This document shows positions 26,697 to 34,645 of a stretch of DNA of 64,000 nucleotides, one piece after another; positions within the stretch are counted from its first letter, which is position 1, and every line of letters begins with the position of its first letter. The stretch is taken from contig CP000699.1 of the NCBI GenBank assembly GCA_000016765.1, positions 930,001 through 994,000 on the forward strand, in the 5' to 3' direction. This stretch comes from Rhizorhabdus wittichii RW1 (GTDB taxonomy: Bacteria > Pseudomonadota > Alphaproteobacteria > Sphingomonadales > Sphingomonadaceae). A model generated the notes under the pieces. It was not told the origin of the DNA and did not search any database. It saw only the letters and a program-made list of their open reading frames with translations. The position numbers and the translations under genes are program-made.

Positions 26697-26729
26697 CGAA
26701 AACGGCCGCCTCCCGAGGGAAGCGGCCGT
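26697..26729 (-). terminator. Rho-independent terminator after the phasin gene
   Basis: Arms 26702-26709 and 26722-26729 are perfect 8-bp complements, with partial pairing inside the loop, followed on the minus strand by TTTTCGTT. Confidence 0.82.
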
Positions 26730-26750
26730 CAAATCGCGACGAAAGGGAAA

Positions 26751-27554
26751 TCAGAGCGCCGTGGACTTGAACTTCTCGGCGGCAAGCGCGTAGCGGCTCG
26801 AGATCGGCTGGACGACCTCGCCGGCCAGCTTCAGCCAGGCTTCGCTCAGCTTCGACGCTTCCGCGACGGCGCTGTCGAACGCCGACTTGGCATAGTCGCT
26901 CTGGATCTGGAACAGCTCGGTCGGGGTCTTCACCGCGGCCAGGCTCTTGATCGTGGCCGAAGCGCTCTCGAAGCTCTTCTTGCCATAGTCGGCCAGTTCC
27001 TGGCCGAGCGACTCGGCACCCTTGGCGGCGGTCTTCGCCGAGGTCGCGAACGCCTCGAAATTGCCCTTGGTGAACTCGCCCAGCTCTTCGCCGGCCTTGG
27101 CAGTCTTCTCGAACGCAGCCTTCGCACGATCGTTGAAATCGGAAATCATGATATTGACCTTTTCAGCAGCAGCCTTGGGCTGGGGTGGAACGGTGGTGGC
27201 CATGACGCGCACTCCCTTCGTTTCCGGCTGTGACGCTGCCGGGGCGGGCTTGACCGCGGGCGTCGCAACCTTGACGACCGACGGCGAAACAGTCTTTGCG
27301 ACGGGAGCCACCGCCGGCTTTTCCGGCGCGACGGCCTTCGCCGGCTGCGCCTTCACCGCGACGGGTTCGACCTTGGCGGCCGGAGCGACCGGCGCCGGCT
27401 TGGCAACGACCTCGGCCGCCACGGGAGCAGGCTTGGGATCAGCCGGCTTGGGCGCCGCGGCCTTCGCCACGACGGGCTTGGCCTGCATGGGCGCCTTGGC
27501 ATCCGCCTTGGCCGCCGATGCCGCTTTGTCCTTGCCGGGAAGCTTGTCCGCCAT
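26751..27554 (-). CDS. Phasin family protein with PA-rich N-terminal region
   Basis: A 267-aa polyhydroxyalkanoate granule protein. Residues 20-140 are a low-complexity Ala/Pro/Lys/Val region; the C-terminal 120 residues are the amphipathic phasin helix (FNDRAKAAFEKTAKAGEELGEFTKGNFEAFATSAKTAAKG; ELFQIQSDYAKSAFDSAVAEASKLSEAWLKLA). It coats PHA granules and sits next to phaC in the same direction. A TGC-rich dyad upstream is a likely PhaR operator. The Met at 27554 starts a typical MADKLPGK sequence. Confidence 0.9.
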   Translation of the reverse strand: MADKLPGKDKAASAAKADAKAPMQAKPVVAKAAAPKPADPKPAPVAAEVVAKPAPVAPAAKVEPVAVKAQPAKAVAPEKPAVAPVAKTVSPSVVKVATPAVKPAPAASQPETKGVRVMATTVPPQPKAAAEKVNIMISDFNDRAKAAFEKTAKAGEELGEFTKGNFEAFATSAKTAAKGAESLGQELADYGKKSFESASATIKSLAAVKTPTELFQIQSDYAKSAFDSAVAEASKLSEAWLKLAGEVVQPISSRYALAAEKFKSTAL

Positions 27555-27623
27555 CGAATCGAATTCCGTCTTTGATGTTGCGATGCACAATACGCATTTT
27601 TTGAGCTGATGCAAGATGTATTG

Positions 27624-27654
27624 TGCAGTGCAACATAATCGTAACAGCACTGCA
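27624..27654. promoter_or_regulatory. Candidate PhaR operator upstream of the phasin gene
   Basis: Perfect inverted repeat TGCAGTGC (27624-27631) and GCACTGCA (27647-27654) with a 15-base AT-rich spacer, 70-100 bases before the phasin start. PhaR repressors of other alphaproteobacteria bind TGC/GCA-rich dyads before phasin genes. The assignment is by position and pattern. Confidence 0.6.
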
Positions 27655-27696
27655 ATTTTCTGGCTGAAATCCGGGATTCCAGACGCGCCGAGCCAA

Positions 27697-27714
27697 CGTC
27701 CGGATGCCCGGACG
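27697..27714 (-). terminator. Short hairpin downstream of phaC
   Basis: Seven-bp arms with a 4-base loop, 38 bases after the phaC stop. No T run follows, so it would be a weak or Rho-assisted end. Confidence 0.35.
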
Positions 27715-27751
27715 GTTCCAGAATGACGTCAAAATATTTCGCAGATGCGAA

Positions 27752-29527
27752 TCAGGGCGTCCGCACGTAGCGGCCCGGAGCATCCTCGATCGCCGGCAAG
27801 GAGCCCTCGCCGGGCCGCCGCGCACCCTCCGCCGCGACCTCGGCCGGCGCCAGCGCGCGCGCCCAGGCCTGCCAGTCGGGCCACCAGCTTCCCTTGGTCT
27901 CGCTCGCCGCAGCCTGGAACGCTTCGAGCGTCTCGACCGGCGCGTCGCAGGTCCAATACTGATATTTGCCAGCCTCGGGCGGGTTGACCACCCCGGCGAT
28001 GTGCCCGGACCCCGCCAGCACGAACCGCAGCGGCCCGGCCACTTGCCCGGTGATCTTCCACACGCTGCGCGACGGTGCGATATGGTCCTCGCGCCCGGCC
28101 TGGACATAGGCCGGCGTCTCGATCCGCCGCAGGTCGATCGGCACGCCGTCGACCGACAGCGCGCCCGGCTGGACCAGCAGATTGTCGCGGTAGAGATTCT
28201 CCAGATAGGCGCGGTGCCACTTGCCGGGCAGGTTGGTGACGTCGCCGTTCCAGTAGAGCAGGTCGAAGGCGGGATAGTCCTCGCCCAGCAGATAGTTCTG
28301 CACGACATAGTGCCAGATCAGGTCACGTCCGCGCAGCAGGTTGAAGGTCGCCGCCATGAAGCGGCCGTCCAGCACCCCGCTCCCCTGGGTCAGCGCATCG
28401 ATCAGCTTGAGCTGATCGTCGTCGACGAACAGGTTGAGCTCGCCCGCCTCGCTGAAATCGACCTGCGCGGTGAAGAAGGTCGCGCTCCTCACCTTGTCCG
28501 CCTCGCCCCGCGCGGCGAGATAGGCGAGCGTCATCGCCAGCGCCGTCCCCGCGACACAATAGCCGACGGTGTGGACATGATCGACGCCCAGCAGCGCGCG
28601 GACCGTATCGATCGCGTCGACCTGCCCGCGCACGACATAGTCGTCCATCGTCACGTCCGCTATGCTCTCGTCGGCCGACTTCCACGAGACGACGAACACC
28701 GAGAAGCCCTGGGCGACCGCCCAGCGGATGAAGCTGTTCTTGGGATTGAGGTCGAGGATGTAGAAGCGGTTGATCCACGGCGGGAAGATCAGCAGCGGCA
28801 CCTCCATCACCGTGTCGGTGACGGGCGCGTAGTGGATGAGCTGGTAGAGCGGCGTCTCGTGGATCACCTTGCCCGGCGTCGCGGCGATGTTGCGGCCGAG
28901 CTCGAACGCCTCGGTGTCGCTGTGGGTCAGCTTGCCCTTGCCGATGTCGGCCAGCATATGATCGAGCCCGCGCAGCAGGTTCTCGCCGCGCGTCTCGAAG
29001 ATGCGCTCCAGCACCTGCGGGTTGGTGAGCGCGAAATTGGCCGGCGACATCGCGTCGGCAACGATGCGGGTGGCGAATTTGAGCTGCTCGCGCTGCTTGG
29101 GCGGCAATCCTTCGAGCGCATCGACGCCCTTCAGCCAGGCATCGCACAGCAGCAGATAGGCGTCGGCGATGACCCCGAACAGCGGCGTCTCGCGCCACTG
29201 CGCCGCCTTGAAGCGCCGGTCGCGCGCGGCCTCCTTCCCCGCCCCTTCCTCCATCAACTGGCCGAACAGGCCGAGGCTGGCCTTCATCAGCTCGCTCTGC
29301 TGGTCGGCCAGCTTCTCGGGATCGGGGAAGACCGGCGCCGGCATCGACGGCATCGGCGGCAGCGACAGGTCTGCGGGGGCCTGGGCCATCGCCTCGGCCA
29401 TATGCTCCATCAGCATCTGCTGCGCCTGGCCGATCACCCCGGTCCAGTGCTGGACCTCTTCCAACGACGGCAACTCGAACGCCTCCCCGTCTCCGGGTGC
29501 GCCGCGCTCTTCGCCCATGTCCGCCAT
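27752..29527 (-). CDS. phaC: Class I poly(3-hydroxyalkanoate) synthase
   Basis: A 591-aa synthase that polymerises 3-hydroxyacyl-CoA. The lipase-like box GYCVAGT carries the catalytic Cys324; the Asp is in GREDHIAP and the His in AGSGHIAGVVNPP. LLIFPPWINRFYILDLNPKNSFI and VFVVSWKSAD are typical. AGGAG stands 6 bases before the ATG. The phasin gene follows 197 bases downstream. Confidence 0.96.
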   Translation of the reverse strand: MADMGEERGAPGDGEAFELPSLEEVQHWTGVIGQAQQMLMEHMAEAMAQAPADLSLPPMPSMPAPVFPDPEKLADQQSELMKASLGLFGQLMEEGAGKEAARDRRFKAAQWRETPLFGVIADAYLLLCDAWLKGVDALEGLPPKQREQLKFATRIVADAMSPANFALTNPQVLERIFETRGENLLRGLDHMLADIGKGKLTHSDTEAFELGRNIAATPGKVIHETPLYQLIHYAPVTDTVMEVPLLIFPPWINRFYILDLNPKNSFIRWAVAQGFSVFVVSWKSADESIADVTMDDYVVRGQVDAIDTVRALLGVDHVHTVGYCVAGTALAMTLAYLAARGEADKVRSATFFTAQVDFSEAGELNLFVDDDQLKLIDALTQGSGVLDGRFMAATFNLLRGRDLIWHYVVQNYLLGEDYPAFDLLYWNGDVTNLPGKWHRAYLENLYRDNLLVQPGALSVDGVPIDLRRIETPAYVQAGREDHIAPSRSVWKITGQVAGPLRFVLAGSGHIAGVVNPPEAGKYQYWTCDAPVETLEAFQAAASETKGSWWPDWQAWARALAPAEVAAEGARRPGEGSLPAIEDAPGRYVRTP

Positions 29528-29654
29528 GCCAAGCTCCTGCCCAAGCTTTTTTCACGATGCGCCTGCAATCGGCGCGCAGAATCTGTATAGGTCGCGTCGG
29601 CGACCATGGGGGATCGATCCCCGCTCGCCAAGTCCGAAACCCAAAGGAAGTCAA

Positions 29655-30863
29655 ATGTCCGAGGAATTTTACCGCATCAAGCGCCTGCCGCCTTATGTCA
29701 TCGCCGAAGTCAACGCGATGCGGGCAGCGGCGCGAGCGCGGGGCGAGGACATCATCGACCTGGGCATGGGCAATCCCGACCTGCCGCCGCCGCCGCACGT
29801 CATCGACAAGCTGTGCGAGGTCGCCCGCAAGCCCGACGCCCACGGCTATTCGGCGTCGAAGGGCATTCCGGGGCTCCGCAAGGCGCAGGCCGGCTATTAT
29901 CAGCGCCGCTTCGGGGTCGATCTCGATCCCGAGAGCGAGGTCGTCGTGACGCTCGGCTCGAAGGAGGGCCTGGCCAACCTCGCCCAGGCGATCACCGCGC
30001 CCGGCGACGTCGTGCTGGCGCCGAACCCGAGCTATCCGATCCATACCTTCGGCTTCATCATCGCCGGGGCCACGATCCGCTCGGTGCCGACGACGCCCGA
30101 CGAGCGCTATTGGGAGGCGCTCGACCGCGCGGTGAAGTTCACCGTGCCGAAGCCGTCGGTGCTGGTCGTCGGCTATCCGTCGAACCCGACCGCCGAGGTG
30201 GTCGACCTCGCCTTCTACGAACGGCTCGTCGCCTGGGCGAAGGAGCACAATATCTGGGTGCTGTCCGACCTTGCCTATTCGGAACTCTATTATGACGGCG
30301 TTCCGACGCCTTCGATCCTGCAGGTGCCGGGCGGCAAGGACGTCGCCGTCGAGTTCACCTCGATGTCGAAGACCTACAGCATGGCCGGCTGGCGGATGGG
30401 CTTCGCGGTGGGCAACAAGCAGCTCATCTCGGCGCTGACCCGGGTGAAGTCCTATCTCGATTATGGTGCCTTCACGCCGATCCAGGCGGCAGCGGTCGCG
30501 GCGATCAACGGGCCACAGGACATCGTCGAGAAGAACCGCGAGCTCTACAAGAAGCGCCGCGACGTGCTGGTCGAGAGCTTCGCCCGCGCCGGATGGGACA
30601 TCCCGCCGTCGCGCGCATCGATGTTCTGCTGGGCGCCGCTGCCGCCGGCGGTCGCGCATCTCGGCAGCCTCGAATTCTCGAAGCAGCTTCTCACCCATGC
30701 CGGCGTCGCGGTCGCGCCGGGCGTCGGCTATGGCGAGGACGGCGAAGGCTATGTCCGCATCGCGATGGTCGAGAACGAGCAGCGCATCCGGCAGGCGGCG
30801 CGCAACGTGAAGCGCTACCTCCAGTCGATGGGCGTCAACGTCGGTTCCAAGACCGCCGGCTGA
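29655..30863 (+). CDS. Class I/II PLP aminotransferase (alanine/LL-DAP aminotransferase type)
   Basis: A 402-aa fold-type I aminotransferase. DLGMGNPDLPPPPHVIDKL, YSASKGIPGLRKAQAGYYQRRFG, LAPNPSYPIHTFGFIIAGA and the PLP Lys in SMSKTYSMAGWRMGF resemble AlaC/DapC-type enzymes that make alanine or an aspartate-family amino acid. AAAGGAAG precedes the ATG. Divergent from phaC and followed by a terminator. Donor and acceptor are not determinable here. Confidence 0.92.
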   Translation: MSEEFYRIKRLPPYVIAEVNAMRAAARARGEDIIDLGMGNPDLPPPPHVIDKLCEVARKPDAHGYSASKGIPGLRKAQAGYYQRRFGVDLDPESEVVVTLGSKEGLANLAQAITAPGDVVLAPNPSYPIHTFGFIIAGATIRSVPTTPDERYWEALDRAVKFTVPKPSVLVVGYPSNPTAEVVDLAFYERLVAWAKEHNIWVLSDLAYSELYYDGVPTPSILQVPGGKDVAVEFTSMSKTYSMAGWRMGFAVGNKQLISALTRVKSYLDYGAFTPIQAAAVAAINGPQDIVEKNRELYKKRRDVLVESFARAGWDIPPSRASMFCWAPLPPAVAHLGSLEFSKQLLTHAGVAVAPGVGYGEDGEGYVRIAMVENEQRIRQAARNVKRYLQSMGVNVGSKTAG

Positions 30864-30895
30864 CCCCGCCGCGCCATCGTCGCACGACAAGGGAA

Positions 30896-30920
30896 GGGAG
30901 GCGGCCACCGCCTCCCTTTT
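30896..30920 (+). terminator. Rho-independent terminator after the aminotransferase gene
   Basis: Perfect 9-bp arms 30896-30904 and 30908-30916 with a 3-base loop, followed by TTTT. Confidence 0.88.
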
Positions 30921-30959
30921 CCGTTTGACCGCGACCGGCGCTTGACCCATCCATCGCCG

Positions 30960-31415
30960 ATGGGAGACAGCTTCGCACTCAACGACATCGCGCACACCAT
31001 CCAGCTCGCGATGGCCCCCTGCTTCCTGCTCACCGCGATCGGCGCGATGCTCAACATGCTGACCGGGCGGCTCGCCCGCGTCGTCGACCGGTCGCGCTGG
31101 ATCGAGCAGCACTTCACGGCGAAGAACGATCCCAGCCACCCCTATCAGGTGCAGCAGCTCCGCTGGATCGACGAGCGGATGCGCTACGCCAACCGCGCGC
31201 TGATCCTCTGCACGATCAGCGCGGTGCTGATCTGCATCGTCATCGCCGGGCTGTTCACGGCGGTGCTGTTCGACCTCGCGCTGGCGCAGCCGATCGCGAT
31301 CATCTTCGTGCTGGCGATGCTGCTGCTGATCGCCGGCCTCGGCATGTTCCTCTACGAGATCCGCATCGCGGTCCACGCCACTCGCGTCCAGGACGAGCTG
31401 CTGGAGCGCGAATGA
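30960..31415 (+). CDS. DUF2721 family membrane protein
   Basis: A 151-aa protein with three hydrophobic segments (IQLAMAPCFLLTAIGAMLNMLTGRLARVVDR, then two helices after the RWIDERMRYANRALILCTISA segment). Pattern and length match DUF2721 proteins of unknown function. The ATG at 30960 is preferred to a TTG 18 bases upstream. Its stop overlaps the next start (ATGA), so the two membrane proteins are coupled. Confidence 0.82.
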   Translation: MGDSFALNDIAHTIQLAMAPCFLLTAIGAMLNMLTGRLARVVDRSRWIEQHFTAKNDPSHPYQVQQLRWIDERMRYANRALILCTISAVLICIVIAGLFTAVLFDLALAQPIAIIFVLAMLLLIAGLGMFLYEIRIAVHATRVQDELLERE

Positions 31416-31816
31416 TCCGCGAACGCACCCTGTTGCAAGGCGTCGTCGCGGTCGCCTGCCTGGTGCCGATCCTGGCGGGGATCGACGGCGTCCTGCGCGG
31501 CGCGGCGATGCTGCGATCCGGCGTGGTGACGGCCGATCTCGACAGCCATTTCCGCTATCTCTCGGGCATCTTCCTGATGCTGGGCATGGCGTTCGTCTCG
31601 ACCATCCCGGCGATCGAGCGCCAGGGGCCGCGCTTCCGCCTGCTCGGCGCGATGGTGGTGATGGGCGGGCTCGCGCGCCTGCTGAGCTGGGCGGCGGTCG
31701 GTGCGCCGAGCCTGCCGCACCGGCTGGGGCTGGTCATGGAACTGGTGGTCGTGCCGCTGTTGATCCTGTGGCAGGCGCGGATCGCGGCCCGGGCGACGCG
31801 CGAAACCCGGAAATGA
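31412..31816 (+). CDS. DUF4345-like four-helix membrane protein
   Basis: A 134-aa protein with about four transmembrane helices (GVVAVACLVPILAGIDGVLRG; YLSGIFLMLGMAFVSTIP; LLGAMVVMGGLARLLSW; LVMELVVVPLLILWQARIA). The DSHFRYLSGIFLMLG motif fits DUF4345. Function unknown; translationally coupled to the DUF2721 gene. Confidence 0.8.
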   Translation: MIRERTLLQGVVAVACLVPILAGIDGVLRGAAMLRSGVVTADLDSHFRYLSGIFLMLGMAFVSTIPAIERQGPRFRLLGAMVVMGGLARLLSWAAVGAPSLPHRLGLVMELVVVPLLILWQARIAARATRETRK

Positions 31817-31847
31817 AAAGAGTTGCCGAGGCCGAAGCCCCGGCAAC
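31816..31847 (-). terminator. Strong UUCG-loop terminator of the small transcript
   Basis: On the minus strand an 11-bp stem (31822-31832 with 31837-31847, one G-U pair) closes a UUCG tetraloop and is followed by TCTTTT. Its 3' arm word is repeated exactly at 31977-31986, upstream of the 18-codon ORF. A second small hairpin is at 31863-31878. Confidence 0.85.
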
Positions 31848-31898
31848 CCCTAACATGGTCAGCGGCCGGAGTGCCGGCCCGGAGAACCATGGCGCCTC

Positions 31899-31955
31899 TT
31901 AGAAGCGCGTTCCCCGAACGGACAGAACCGACCTCCATGCTGAACCATGAGACAT
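31899..31955 (-). CDS. 18-residue ORF with near-perfect Shine-Dalgarno sequence
   Basis: Encodes MSHGSAWRSVLSVRGTRF. The 15 bases GAAAGGAGGTGATCC (31957-31971) just before the ATG are an unbroken complement of the 3' end of 16S rRNA, much stronger than any other site in the window. The peptide is basic with no membrane segment. It lies alone on the minus strand, 80 bases after a lipoprotein gene, and ends in its own terminator. It may encode a small peptide, or be the translated part of a regulatory RNA. Not recognised as any known family. Confidence 0.6.
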   Translation of the reverse strand: MSHGSAWRSVLSVRGTRF

Positions 31956-32035
31956 CGGATCACCTCCTTTCGCAATGTTGCCGAGGACTCGAACATGGGT
32001 CATCGCCGCGCTGCGAACAAGCCTTGTAATATCTT

Positions 32036-32566
32036 CTATTTTCGGCAATCCTCGATGGCTCGCGCCGGTTCGGCCCAGGCCGGGACCGCCAGGTCGGGAA
32101 GCCCCGGCGAGCGCACCGCGATCCGCCCCCGGCTGAACGCCATCACGTCCAGGAAAGCATCGTTCGCGCTCAGGATGACCGCGCTCATCGCCGCGCCGCG
32201 ATCGGTGACGTGGCCGGCGGGGAAGCGCGCGCTGCGGGTCGAGGCGAGGATCTCGATCTGCGCGCTGGTCCCCGCGCGCATGATCGTCACCTGCCGCTTC
32301 GCCGCGTCGCACTGCACGACGAGCTGCGACGACTGGCCATCGCCATAGCGCGCCGCCGACACCGGCGTGCCCGGAACATAGCGCCATGTCCCCGACGCGA
32401 TCGGCCAGTCGCGCCAGTCGCCGGCATGCGCGACGGGCGCGGGAGCTGCCGGCGGCGCGGGGGGCGGCACCGGCGCGGGCGGCGCGGAGGTGGTCGCGGC
32501 ACAGCCGCCGAGCGCCAGCAGGACCAGCACGGCGAACGGTCGGATATCGGTCGATCGGAAAGGCAT
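32036..32566 (-). CDS. Lipoprotein, paralogue of the next gene upstream
   Basis: A 176-aa protein with lipobox LGGC (Cys about 22), a Pro/Ala linker, then a globular domain (GTWRYVPGTPVSAARYGDG, QLVVQCDAAKRQVTIMR, AFLDVMAFSRGRIAVRSPGLPDLAVPAWAEPARAIEDCRK). The W-Y, central Cys and C-terminal DCR pattern recurs in the 32626-33306 product, so the two arose by duplication. Function unknown. Confidence 0.75.
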   Translation of the reverse strand: MPFRSTDIRPFAVLVLLALGGCAATTSAPPAPVPPPAPPAAPAPVAHAGDWRDWPIASGTWRYVPGTPVSAARYGDGQSSQLVVQCDAAKRQVTIMRAGTSAQIEILASTRSARFPAGHVTDRGAAMSAVILSANDAFLDVMAFSRGRIAVRSPGLPDLAVPAWAEPARAIEDCRK

Positions 32567-32625
32567 CCCCCGTCCATGGCGGATCGGGACGGCGAAGGAA
32601 ACCCCTGGGCGGCCTCGCTTTTGTC

Positions 32626-33306
32626 CTATCTGCGACCGCGGCAGTCGCGGATCAGACGAACGACGGCGGGGCCGACCGGCACCACCGCCTTGCGGGTCGC
32701 GTGGAGCTGGATCGTCATCGGCGCCGATCCGTCGAGCGCATCGAAAAAGGCATGGCTTGCCGGCAGCGTGGTGCTGATCGTGCCGCCGCCGTCGGGCGAA
32801 TAGCTGGCATCCATCATCAGCGTGACCTTGCCGACGCTGATCGCCTGCCGGTCGAAACCGCCGGGCGATCCGGTGCCGATGGCGATGATCTCGATCGTCC
32901 GCGTGGCGCTGGTGCAGGCGAGCGCATAGCTCCACTGCCCGCCCGTCCGGCTGTAGATCGCGCCGGGGCCATCGCCCAGCCGGGAGACATAATACCAGGC
33001 GTTGGCACGGCGGGCATCGACCGGCGTGTCGACGGCCGGAGCATCGGCCGGCGCCTCGACGACGACCGCCGCCGCCGCATCGGGCATCGCCGCGGCGGGC
33101 GTGTCGGCCGACGCCGTCACCGCGGCGGGCTTCGCCTCCGACGGCGCGGGCGCGGCCTTCGGCGCGGACAGGAACAACCGGGCGACGCCATAGCCGCCCG
33201 CGGCCAGCGCGACCGTCGCCAGCACCACCGCCAGGCGCATGCGCAGGCCCGACCGCTTCCGCACCAATGTGGGCGGCGGATAGCCGATCGGGCCCTGCAT
33301 GTTCAT
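32626..33306 (-). CDS. Membrane-anchored protein, paralogue of the downstream lipoprotein
   Basis: A 226-aa protein with one N-terminal transmembrane helix (RLAVVLATVALAAGGYGVARLF), an Ala/Pro-rich periplasmic stalk, and the domain QWSYALACTSATRTIEIIAIGTG through HAFFDALDGSAPMTIQLHATRKAV to LIRDCRGRR. The domain matches that of 32036-32566. The start overlaps the upstream stop (ATGA), so the three genes form an operon. Confidence 0.75.
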   Translation of the reverse strand: MNMQGPIGYPPPTLVRKRSGLRMRLAVVLATVALAAGGYGVARLFLSAPKAAPAPSEAKPAAVTASADTPAAAMPDAAAAVVVEAPADAPAVDTPVDARRANAWYYVSRLGDGPGAIYSRTGGQWSYALACTSATRTIEIIAIGTGSPGGFDRQAISVGKVTLMMDASYSPDGGGTISTTLPASHAFFDALDGSAPMTIQLHATRKAVVPVGPAVVRLIRDCRGRR

Positions 33307-33896
33307 TCCGCGTTGAACGCCGCCGCGTCGATCGCGACCGGCTTCACATTGGCGCTCTCGCTGACCGAGATGTCGTAGGAGACGCTCGACCGCTTCACCT
33401 CGGTATGCTCGTCGTCGTCGATCACTTGCGTGATCATGTCGTCGGCCTCGGGCATCTGGTTGGCCTTGAGGATCCGGGTGAAGGACTTGCAATCGGGCGC
33501 AAGCGCCGGGCCGAACGCATATTGGATCAGGTAGCGACCGTCGGGCACGCCCTCGATCGACATCGCCTCCTGCCGCCGCAGGAAGAAGCTGGCGGCGAGC
33601 CGGCCGCTATCGGCGTGGCGGATCTTGACGAGCGCATCGCGCATCCCGCTGTTCTGCAGCTCGATGCTGTGCCCTTCGGAGCCGAGCTCCATGTCGCCGG
33701 CCAGCTTGCGACCCGATTCCGGCGGCGTCGCGCAGACCGGCACGCCGGGGTCCTGCGCGGCGGGCAGCCCCGCCGCCGCATCGGCCGCCGCGATCGCGTT
33801 CGCCCGCGACGGCGGGTCCGCGGCATCGGCGGTTGTGGACAACAGCATCAGGGCGGCGCCGAGCCCAAGGCCCAGCCCGCCGGAAAATCCATTCAT
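33303..33896 (-). CDS. Exported hypothetical protein
   Basis: A 197-aa protein with a signal peptide (FSGGLGLGLGAALMLLSTTADAA). The mature part contains SIELQNSGMRDALVKIRHADSGRLAASFFLRRQEAMSIEGVPDGRYLIQYAFG, which reads as a beta-sandwich. ATG at 33896 lies after GGTGGGAAT. First gene of the operon with the two paralogues; possibly a partner in an envelope complex. No family recognised. Confidence 0.72.
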   Translation of the reverse strand: MNGFSGGLGLGLGAALMLLSTTADAADPPSRANAIAAADAAAGLPAAQDPGVPVCATPPESGRKLAGDMELGSEGHSIELQNSGMRDALVKIRHADSGRLAASFFLRRQEAMSIEGVPDGRYLIQYAFGPALAPDCKSFTRILKANQMPEADDMITQVIDDDEHTEVKRSSVSYDISVSESANVKPVAIDAAAFNAE

Positions 33897-34045
33897 ATTC
33901 CCACCCCGATCAGACGCCACAGGCGCCCTTTCAGCGTCGCACTGTGCGCGATATGTATTCCAAGGGAAAGGGTTGAAACGTAAACTCTTCCGACTTTCGG
34001 ACTGTTTCGTCTCGATTTCGGACCAGCTTGGGACAGCATCGATCG

Positions 34046-34645
34046 ATGAAGAGCGATCCCCGCATCGACGCCTATATTGATCGAGCCGCGCCCTTTGCCC
34101 GGCCGGTTCTTGCCCATCTCCGTGATCTGGTTGGAAAAAGCTGCCCCGAAGCCGAGGAGACGATCAAATGGGGCTTCCCCCATTTCGTGCTCGGCGGCGC
34201 CATTCTTTGCAGCATGGCCGCCTTCAAGGCGCATGTCGCCTTCGGCTTCTGGCAGAACCGGCGCGTGACCGGCGAGCAGGCGCCGGAGAAGGACGCCATG
34301 GGCCAGTTCGGGCGGATCGCCGCCATCGCCGACCTGCCCGATCCCGCCCTGCTCGGCGACATGATCGCGCGGGCGGCCCGGCTGATCGAAAGCGGCGAGA
34401 AGGCGCCCCGCCCGCTCAAGCATGCCAGGCCGCCGGTCGAGCCGCCCGCCGACCTGATCGCCGCGCTCGGCGCCTCGCCGCGCGCCGCCGCGACCTTCGA
34501 AGGCTTTCCACCGGGACAGCGGCGCGAATATGTCGAGTGGATCACCGGGGCGAAGCGCGAGGAGACGCGCCGGAAGCGACTCGACACGACGATCGCCCAG
34601 CTCGAGGAGGGCAAGCGTCTCAACTGGAAATATGAACGCGGCTGA
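34046..34645 (+). CDS. YdeI/DUF1801 family protein
   Basis: A 199-aa protein. YIDRAAPFARPVLAHLRDLVGKSCPEAEETIKWGFPHFVLGGAILCSMAAFKAHVAFGFW is the DUF1801 domain and the C-terminal GFPPGQRREYVEWITGAKREETRRKRLDTTIAQLEEGKR the YdeI helical tail. These cytosolic proteins have been linked to stress tolerance but have no known activity. The gene overlaps the next by 14 bases. Confidence 0.85.
   Translation: MKSDPRIDAYIDRAAPFARPVLAHLRDLVGKSCPEAEETIKWGFPHFVLGGAILCSMAAFKAHVAFGFWQNRRVTGEQAPEKDAMGQFGRIAAIADLPDPALLGDMIARAARLIESGEKAPRPLKHARPPVEPPADLIAALGASPRAAATFEGFPPGQRREYVEWITGAKREETRRKRLDTTIAQLEEGKRLNWKYERG

Noticed and set aside
27704-29590. A 628-codon plus-strand frame opposite phaC
   Set aside because: Exactly antisense to a well supported phaC gene and of low-complexity Arg/Glu/Asp composition.
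28323-31376. A 1017-codon open frame on the minus strand
   Set aside because: It runs over the aminotransferase and much of phaC in other frames, has Arg/Asp/His-rich shadow composition and no domain; it is a by-product of GC-rich third positions.
31957-31971. Plus-strand GGATCACCTCCTTTC identical to the 16S rRNA 3' end
   Set aside because: Only these 15 bases match; nothing around is rRNA. The reverse complement serves as a ribosome-binding site.
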